From CAYMUN01 sp964393835 (GTDB lineage Bacteria > Patescibacteriota > Saccharimonadia > Saccharimonadales > UBA4665): a stretch of DNA of 64,000 nt. Under the pieces are notes generated by a model. It was not told the origin of the DNA and searched no databases. It worked only from the letters and a program-made list of their open reading frames with translations. This document shows positions 59,550 through 64,000 of the stretch, piece by piece. The stretch's first letter is position 1. Each line of letters starts with the position of its first letter. The stretch covers positions 15,554-79,553 of the forward strand of contig CAYMUN010000002.1 of NCBI GenBank assembly GCA_964393835.1. Direction: 5' to 3'. The translations under genes were made by a program, and so were the position numbers.

Positions 59550-60251
59550 CTAGTCTATTTTGATTGATTCCGCGATAGTCTTAATCTGTGGTTCAAACTT
59601 TCTAAAGTCACCGACTTTAGACCCATCACTTAATTCACCTGGCTCATAGGTACGCGCATATACCACCACTGACTTTTCATTTGCAACAAGCACATAATAG
59701 CCTTCACGCACAGACGTACCGTCACCATCATAGGTTTTCTCTACATAGTAAGAATTATAGCCATTGATCTTACTGATCGAATTGGCGTCATCACTATCCG
59801 GCAGGCCATCCTGGTATTCATTGAGCAGCCAGCCTTTGGCATCGGTATTATTTTTATTCTCAAAGACACTTACCGAGAAATGAAAGAATTCCGTACCATT
59901 TCCATAGCGAGTCGCGAGCTTTTCGTCAGGCGAAATGTCTGCTCCGTCAATACATGTAACGTTTGACGTCACGAAAGCTCGGCATTTATCAGAGCCCTTT
60001 TCAAAAGTCCACTTTAGGGGCATGTCAAATGTGACTGAGTTACTAGCAAGGGCAACACTCTGTGTGGTTTTTGGTGTCTTTTGCGGCTTCACGCTTGAAC
60101 TTGAGCTATTAGCCTGGGTGAGCGTTTTATCGGTATTATTTTTTGCGTGATAGACATACCACCCAACAAAACCAATTAATCCAACGACTATTAGAATCAA
60201 TACTGTTTCTAACGCGCTAAAACCCCTTTGATCTTTACTAATTTTGCCCAC
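59550..60251 (-). CDS. Prepilin-like single-span protein
   Basis: 233 residues from GTG 60251, which has AAGGAG seven bases upstream. The N-terminus KISKDQRG|FSALETVLILIVVGLIGFVGWYVY has a class III cleavage site (Gly then Phe) and Glu at +5, as in type IV prepilins. The exported part has a Ser/Lys/Thr linker and a beta-rich domain with two cysteines (DKCRAFVTSNVTC). It could be a stray minor pilin that uses the prepilin peptidase, or simply an anchored lipid-facing protein. Confidence 0.6.
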   Translation of the reverse strand: MGKISKDQRGFSALETVLILIVVGLIGFVGWYVYHAKNNTDKTLTQANSSSSSVKPQKTPKTTQSVALASNSVTFDMPLKWTFEKGSDKCRAFVTSNVTCIDGADISPDEKLATRYGNGTEFFHFSVSVFENKNNTDAKGWLLNEYQDGLPDSDDANSISKINGYNSYYVEKTYDGDGTSVREGYYVLVANEKSVVVYARTYEPGELSDGSKVGDFRKFEPQIKTIAESIKID

Positions 60252-60316
60252 TTTATTACTCCTTATGCTATCTTTAGGTTAAGCATAGCCTCCAAGCCTG
60301 CTTATTGCAATGCCCG

Positions 60317-60378
60317 AGACTTCCAAAGAATTTTTGAGTATCACTTGGTTGAGTAGGCGCAATCGAACTGGATCTGGT
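60317..60378. repeat. Direct repeat copy A with tRNA-3'-end-like core
   Basis: Roughly 60 bases that are closely similar to 61557-61618. They share an identical 22-base core (60334-60355 and 61575-61596). On the minus strand it reads CCAGTTCGATTGCGCCT, then ACTCAACCA, which looks like the T loop and CCA end of a tRNA. It follows the stop of the wHTH-HATPase-STAS gene. Confidence 0.6.
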
Positions 60379-60409
60379 TGCAGGTGAGATTTACGTCTGG
60401 CAGCAGCTT

Positions 60410-61471
60410 CTATATATCTAAGTTTGCCTGGGGCTTCTCGACTCTGTCAATCATGAACTGGACAGCTTCGTTCGCATTAGTAGTTTTAATAGTCATCTCT
60501 GGGTGCCTGCCTGCAAAAACCCTAAAAATCTCGTCTGCAAAGCCTTGTCCAATAGTGGGAACTTGATCAAAATCTAAAACAATAGTTTTAAACTTATCCA
60601 GGCTGGATAGTACCCGCCGGGCTTGAGACCTTGAGACGTGAATAGTACCCATGGTGTAGAGCTTTATTTGCACATCCGTCTTATCAAAAGCCAGTGTATC
60701 CGGATTGCTCACATATTTTTGAAAGATGTCGGTCGCGTGTCGCTTGGAATTCAGGGCAATCTGAAATACCACTCTGGTTCCTCTTTTTGAAGGTTTTAAT
60801 ATTTCAACAAATACATCTTTAATTTTATTGTCGATCCTCAGTCGGTATTCAAAACTTTCTAATCTAAAAAGATCGGCCATCTTTGATGTAAAGAAAATTC
60901 CCTCGCCACTGTGTGCTTGGGGCATAGTTGTAGTCTTTCCTTTTAGGAGATCTTGAATAGCTGATAGCTCAGAATCTAACTTCTTCTTGGTACGGATACT
61001 GCGAAATGCACCTATACCTGTGTCACTGACTACAAACATTAGATTTTGCTTGTCTTTAAACACATCAACTTCAATAAACTTAGAATCAGAGTGATCGATT
61101 GCATTATTAAGCATTTCCGAGAAACCAAAATTAAATATGTCCTGTACGTTCTTTTTTATAGACGGAAAGAATAAAGCTCTAAGCCTTATATCATCAAGTA
61201 CTTCATGTTCCTTTAGGTCCTTGTTGGTTAGTCGCATATGAACCTTCGTAAGCGCCGTAGCAAGATGCTCATTTTTAGGTTCAACATAAAAAGCCCCTCT
61301 AGTACTCCCGCCTTTCACGAGCTTTTTTTGCTTAACCAAGTCGGCAATTACTTTGTTAACGTACTGGCGGCTGGGCCTGTTGGTTTCTGGAAATGTTTCA
61401 ACTACGTCTTTTGTAGTCAGACGTTCCTGCTTTTTAGAAAGCGATATAATTAATTCTGATATATTTTTCAT
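60410..61471 (-). CDS. wHTH-HATPase-STAS-like regulator
   Basis: 353 residues with three domains. 1-70: a winged helix (LTTKDVVETFPETNRPSRQYVNKVIADLVKQKKLVKGG). About 115-235: a GHKL-type ATPase, with N-box SEMLNNAIDHSDSKFIEV, G1 VVSDTGIGAFRS, and a GEGIFFTSKMADLFRLES lid. About 255-345: a STAS-like DUF4325 domain, with VLSSLDKFKTIVLDFDQVPTIGQGFADEIFRVFAG. DUF4325/HATPase proteins recall anti-sigma kinase/antagonist switches of SpoIIAB/SpoIIAA type joined in one chain. The gene sits behind a promoter made of four repeated motifs (see that entry). Confidence 0.75.
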   Translation of the reverse strand: MKNISELIISLSKKQERLTTKDVVETFPETNRPSRQYVNKVIADLVKQKKLVKGGSTRGAFYVEPKNEHLATALTKVHMRLTNKDLKEHEVLDDIRLRALFFPSIKKNVQDIFNFGFSEMLNNAIDHSDSKFIEVDVFKDKQNLMFVVSDTGIGAFRSIRTKKKLDSELSAIQDLLKGKTTTMPQAHSGEGIFFTSKMADLFRLESFEYRLRIDNKIKDVFVEILKPSKRGTRVVFQIALNSKRHATDIFQKYVSNPDTLAFDKTDVQIKLYTMGTIHVSRSQARRVLSSLDKFKTIVLDFDQVPTIGQGFADEIFRVFAGRHPEMTIKTTNANEAVQFMIDRVEKPQANLDI

Positions 61472-61479
61472 TACTAATC

Positions 61480-61553
61480 AATTGTAAACCATTGTTTTTT
61501 AATTGTCAACTAATTGTAAACCTGCTCTTTTATTTTGACATTTATTTGTAAAC
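61480..61553 (-). promoter_or_regulatory. Promoter built from four phased GTTKACAA repeats
   Basis: On the minus strand: GTTTACAATT (61480-61490), GTTGACAATT (61501-61510), GTTTACAATT (61512-61522) and GTTTACAAAT (61544-61553). Starts are 21, 11 and 31-32 bases apart, close to 2, 1 and 3 helical turns. The second copy contains the -35 TTGACA (61504-61509) and the first the -10 TACAAT (61481-61486), with a 17-bp spacer. The -10 ends nine bases before the ATG. Confidence 0.7.
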
Positions 61554-61556
61554 AAA

Positions 61557-61576
61557 AAGACTTCCGAAGAAGTCTT
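61557..61576 (-). terminator. UUCG-capped intrinsic terminator
   Basis: AAGACTTC-TTCG-GAAGTCTT followed by TTTTG on the minus strand: an 8-bp stem with a stable tetraloop. It closes the 62047-61697 transcript and stands right before the promoter of the next gene. It is part of repeat copy B. Confidence 0.8.
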
Positions 61577-61618
61577 GAGTATCACTTGGTTGAGTACGTA
61601 CAATCGGAATGGAACCTA
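61557..61618. repeat. Direct repeat copy B with tRNA-3'-end-like core
   Basis: Second copy of the 60317-60378 repeat. On the minus strand it ends GTACGTACTCAACCA and is followed at once by the terminator. A six-base complement AGTACG lies 70 bases upstream and could form a degenerate acceptor stem with CGTACT. Confidence 0.55.
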
Positions 61619-61696
61619 CTTGTCATTGAATTACTTCGTTGAAATCGAGCTTTAGCTTAAAACCGTACTGTTTGGGGCAATAGTTAGGACTCGAAC

Positions 61697-62047
61697 CTAG
61701 GCTACTGGCTCTCGATCAGCACGACCGTACATAGAATCATAAATGCCTTCGTTTCCCGGACCAACAAGCGCGGCATTAGACACCATATCAATTCTTAAGC
61801 CACCGGTTTCTTCAATTTCAGCTTTAAGCTTGGCACGAGCAGCTATAAGCATTCTGCCTGCAACTTCAGGATCTTCAATATTAATTGCTAACCATACAAA
61901 ATCCCCATCGTGCGGAATGTGACCTTCAATATGATAAAGATTTGGGTCGCGCTCTTCTCGCTTTGGAAAATCATCTACATGCTCGAGCACTTGTTCACCC
62001 TCTCCAAAAGTAAACCATGATTCTTTAAACGTAGCGGATGTGGGCAT
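61697..62047 (-). CDS. Hypothetical acidic protein
   Basis: 116 residues, soluble and acidic: FTFGEGEQVLEHVDDFPKREE, then HIPHDGDFVWLAINIEDPEVAGRMLIAARAKLKAEIEE. No family recognised. AAGGAG five bases before the ATG gives a firm start. The stop codon lies within a CCTAGGTTCGAGTCC sequence that resembles a tRNA T arm. Confidence 0.55.
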   Translation of the reverse strand: MPTSATFKESWFTFGEGEQVLEHVDDFPKREERDPNLYHIEGHIPHDGDFVWLAINIEDPEVAGRMLIAARAKLKAEIEETGGLRIDMVSNAALVGPGNEGIYDSMYGRADREPVA

Positions 62048-62116
62048 ACTATCTCCTTATTAGTTGTAATCATAATATAACCTCAATAACAGATTGCAAG
62101 CTCAAACAAAATAAAA

Positions 62117-62160
62117 AAGACCTGCATGTGGTCTTAATAATTTCTATGTTACATAGAAAT
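62117..62160 (-). terminator. Double hairpin with terminator
   Basis: On the minus strand a perfect 9-bp hairpin ATTTCTATG-TAA-CATAGAAAT (62140-62160) is followed by AAGACC-ACATGCA-GGTCTT and a run of T (62112-62135). Located directly after module C, in the place a tRNA gene would have its terminator. Confidence 0.65.
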
Positions 62161-62190
62161 GGTTGCCCAGGTGCAATCGAACTGGAACTA
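62161..62190 (-). repeat. Module C: tRNA-3'-end-like sequence
   Basis: On the minus strand it reads TTCCAGTTCGATTGCACCTG then GGCAACCA. It shares CCAGTTCGATTGC-R-CCT and CAACCA with copy A. No complete cloverleaf is visible upstream. Confidence 0.5.
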
Positions 62191-62313
62191 TATCCTTGAG
62201 GAATTATCCAGATGGAAACATCTCTCTAGTGTTAGCAATCTGTTGCATTACTCCGCCTAGCGAGACTAGAACTCCCTGTAATTTGAATCGTGGTAGGGAG
62301 TTGCCTTGAGCGC

Positions 62314-63120
62314 CTAAGCAGGAAATTCTGAGACTTTATCTGAGTGGTCAGTCTTAGTTACCGACAGATACACCACGAGCGCAACAATGGCCGTCAGGAA
62401 TATCCCACTAGTCACCGTAGTGCCTAGACCCAACCCACCGTCTGAGTGAGCCTGTGATAAATAATCGCCTACAGACGCGCCGAGAGGGCGAGTCAATATG
62501 TATGCAATCCAAAAAGCGAGTATGGCATTGAGTTTAAATCGCAAATGAGCAATGGCAACAACTGCCAGTAACCCGGCAAATAAGCCAACCGATACAAGGT
62601 AGCCTAGCTTGAAGCGTTCAGCAGTCAGGTCACCAGCGGCAGTACCAAGCGCAAAGGTAAAGAGAATTGTCAGCCAGTACCATGCCTCACGTCGATACGT
62701 ATGGATACTGTGAATTGATAGTGTTCTTTCGCTTTTGTACCAGCCAGCAAATACGGCCGCTAGGGCAATAGCGAAAATTATGGTCGTCGTGATGAGCGAC
62801 ACCCCGAAGTTATCCGTCAGATTATCCGTAATAAGTGTTCCGACCACACTAATAAGCACCACGGCTAACCAGTACACCACTGGCACATACTTTTTATGCT
62901 TAAATTGCACAATGAGTGCAACAACAAGCATGGTACCCATGATATACGTTGTTTTAGTTAGGCCCAGGTTTAGGTTCGTATTGAGAAAATCTGCCGCTGT
63001 TTCACCAACGGTTGTACAGAGAATCTTTATTAACCAGAAATATAAGAGAATTTCAGGAACTTTACTTAGCTTGTGCGTGGAGATAGCTTGTTTTGATGTT
63101 GCGCCACTGCTCATATTCAT
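62314..63120 (-). CDS. COG4705-type membrane protein with internal repeats
   Basis: About 268 residues from ATG 63120, which has AAGGAGGT seven bases upstream. Nine or so membrane helices. Family landmarks are KVPEILLYFWLIKILCTTVGE, TLSIHSIHTYRREAWYW and LAFWIAYILTRPLGASVGDYL. The motif (T/G)-x-x-x-(G/T)-(E/D)-x-x-(A/T)-(D/E) recurs four times (VGETAADFL, ITDNLTDNF, TAAGDLTAE, SVGDYLSQ), suggesting a duplicated fold. The transport role is unknown. The family is widespread in environmental bacteria. Confidence 0.75.
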   Translation of the reverse strand: MNMSSGATSKQAISTHKLSKVPEILLYFWLIKILCTTVGETAADFLNTNLNLGLTKTTYIMGTMLVVALIVQFKHKKYVPVVYWLAVVLISVVGTLITDNLTDNFGVSLITTTIIFAIALAAVFAGWYKSERTLSIHSIHTYRREAWYWLTILFTFALGTAAGDLTAERFKLGYLVSVGLFAGLLAVVAIAHLRFKLNAILAFWIAYILTRPLGASVGDYLSQAHSDGGLGLGTTVTSGIFLTAIVALVVYLSVTKTDHSDKVSEFPA

Positions 63121-63237
63121 CAATTTTACCTCCTTAAGGGCAATACGCCTAGTCATTGATGCATTCCACGCATAAGTCTTTAACACCAAGCAGGACTTGA
63201 ACCAATTAACTTCTTAGGGAGTTTTAAGCAAACAAAA

Positions 63238-63260
63238 ACCTCTGTCGTAATAACAGAGGT
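63238..63260 (-). terminator. Terminator after the initiator tRNA
   Basis: ACCTCTGT and ACAGAGGT form an 8-bp stem with a 7-base loop, followed on the minus strand by TTTTTG. Confidence 0.75.
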
Positions 63261-63271
63261 GATAATACTTA

Positions 63272-63346
63272 TGGTTGCGGGGGCAGGACTCGAACCTGCG
63301 ACCTCGTGGTTATGAGCCACGCGAGCTGCCGCTGCTCCACCCCGCG
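63272..63346 (-). tRNA. Initiator tRNA-fMet(CAT)
   Basis: Acceptor CGCGGGG pairs with CCCCGCA, leaving the C1-A72 mismatch that marks bacterial initiator tRNAs. D arm AGCGGCA, anticodon loop CTCATAA, T loop TTCGAGT, encoded CCA. The anticodon stem is CGTGG/CCACG, so the third conserved G-C pair (29-41) is replaced by T-A. Confidence 0.95.
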
Positions 63347-63408
63347 TCGAATGTAGCTAAACAACTATAACAAACAGGGGTGATTTTGTCAATTTGGATA
63401 TGTTGGCA

Positions 63409-63864
63409 TTAATTTGGGCCGGGCTGGTTGTGCAGGAAGAAATCGCGCCAGGCCTGGATGTTGCGCTGATAGGCCGGCTGCTTGCTAAGGGCGGTATCTG
63501 GTTTGGCCGGCTCCGGCAAATCGACGGTATAAGCTAGGGCGACTTCTCTCGGGACGATGATTTCTTTTTCGCCAGGGGCAGCCAGACCGAAGTTTTGGCG
63601 AGCGGCTAGTTCTAGGTATTGAGCGCTATTGTAGTACTCGTTTTTGAGAGCCAGATTGTCGTTTTGCAGTTTTTGGAGATCATTTTGCTGCTTGAGGGCC
63701 GAGATCTGTTTTTGCAGGCCATAATTGGTCTGGATAGTTTTGACGCCGCTCCAGCTAATCAACAGCACGATCACCACGAACAGCACCTGCCCCATAAATC
63801 CAACGTCACTAAGACGCCGGACAAAGGCAGTGGTTTTTTCTAGATAATTGCTTTTGGTGTGCAT
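63409..63864 (-). CDS. ftsB: FtsB/DivIC-like septum formation initiator
   Basis: 151 residues: a short cytoplasmic start, one membrane helix (about 24-46), a coiled coil (LQKQISALKQQNDLQKLQNDNLALKNEY, about 50-80), then AARQNFGLAAPGEKEIIVP, the usual end of DivIC/FtsB proteins (LA-R-x-x-LGM-x-x-PGE-x-V-x-x). The proline-rich tail of about 40 residues is extra. The protein joins FtsL and FtsQ in the divisome. Confidence 0.85.
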   Translation of the reverse strand: MHTKSNYLEKTTAFVRRLSDVGFMGQVLFVVIVLLISWSGVKTIQTNYGLQKQISALKQQNDLQKLQNDNLALKNEYYNSAQYLELAARQNFGLAAPGEKEIIVPREVALAYTVDLPEPAKPDTALSKQPAYQRNIQAWRDFFLHNQPGPN

Positions 63865-63947
63865 ATAACCGTGCGTCCATTATATAACTTCTGGCTGGAT
63901 CTGGTATACTCACATCTGTTAGTCCGCATATTGCAGGCTAGACTTAT

Positions 63948-64000
63948 GGGGGTGTAGCTCAGTGGTTAGAGCAGTCGGCTCATAACCGATTGGTCCCTGG
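63948..64000 (+). tRNA. tRNA with CAT anticodon, 3' end cut by the window; probably tRNA-Ile2
   Basis: Acceptor GGGGGTG, D arm TAGCTCAGTGGTTAGAGC, anticodon stem GTCGG/CCGAT around CTCATAA, then TGGTCCCTGG. The D arm and the TTGGTC region are closer to bacterial tRNA-Ile2 (lysidine-34, the TilS substrate) than to elongator tRNA-Met. The 3' third is missing, so the call is not firm. Confidence 0.75.

Noticed and set aside
62117..62313. tmRNA or group I intron in the region with tRNA-like 3' end
   Set aside because: No tag peptide frame ending in ALAA was found. A GGATATAGTTCC segment resembles the intron S element, but its partner R-like sequence is on the other strand.
1..64000. CRISPR array
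   Set aside because: No regularly spaced repeats with unique spacers were seen. The only short phased repeats (61480-61553) are promoter-sized.

Overview
The window looks like a chromosomal segment from a member of Candidatus Saccharibacteria (TM7, Patescibacteria/CPR). This is inferred from gene content and not from a marker search. The support is a compact type IV pilus locus of CPR type (pilB, pilC, prepilins, pilM, pilN, pilO), recX-nudix-recA, yebC-ruvC-ruvA-ruvB next to comEC, hrcA-grpE-dnaK-dnaJ with CIRCE elements, lepA, murJ, ftsH-tilS, many small membrane proteins with no recognisable family, and a DUF5659/large serine recombinase element. No rRNA, ribosomal protein or replication-origin genes are present. 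The size of the accessory content suggests an environmental rather than an oral lineage, which is a guess.

Layout. 1-4.0 kb: a partial lamin-tail-domain secreted protein, a membrane protein, a PRC-barrel protein, then recX-nudix-recA on the minus strand. 4.3-13.5 kb: type IV pilus locus on the plus strand. 13.5-19.7 kb: a PH-domain membrane protein and the ruvB/AKR/ruvA/membrane protein/ruvC/yebC/comEC block on the minus strand. 19.8-25.1 kb: accessory genes, including a translationally coupled four-gene operon (FAD amine oxidase, alpha/beta hydrolase, two unknowns). 25.2-31.3 kb: accessory genes leading into a mobile module that ends in a large serine recombinase whose 3' end runs into tRNA-Lys(TTT). 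31.4-35.8 kb: RimK-type ATP-grasp ligase, an ATP-grasp/retropepsin fusion, a microprotein and a cohesin-like surface protein. 35.9-42.3 kb: GGDEF protein, dnaJ, cutA, dnaK, grpE, hrcA, gmk. 42.3-49.8 kb: lepA, murJ, ftsH, tilS, TauE-like exporter. 49.9-59.5 kb: tRNA-Met, a ParB-like protein, envelope proteins, an apparent envelope redox cluster (CopC-like, two ferric-reductase-like membrane proteins, cupredoxin) and an alternative sigma factor. 59.5-64 kb: a prepilin-like protein, a wHTH-HATPase-STAS regulator, two further accessory genes separated by tRNA-3'-end-like modules, initiator tRNA, a FtsB-like protein and a truncated CAT-anticodon tRNA.

Three things stand out. First, the serine recombinase has a roughly 125-nt leader that folds on paper into three nested stems plus a 7-bp pseudoknot, starting at an extended -10 promoter. 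I recognise no known riboswitch or ribozyme class in it. Second, the wHTH-HATPase-STAS gene has four copies of a GTTKACAA motif spaced in whole helical turns, two of which are the -35 and -10 themselves. Third, many chromosomal genes have a -10 hexamer only 6-9 bp before the start codon, which implies widespread leaderless mRNAs, while most genes in the mobile region carry Shine-Dalgarno sequences. No stretch longer than 300 bases lacks a gene. The longest gaps (4.0-4.3, 25.6-25.9, 29.36-29.62, 55.8-56.05 and 62.05-62.3 kb) are described in their own entries or findings where something was seen.
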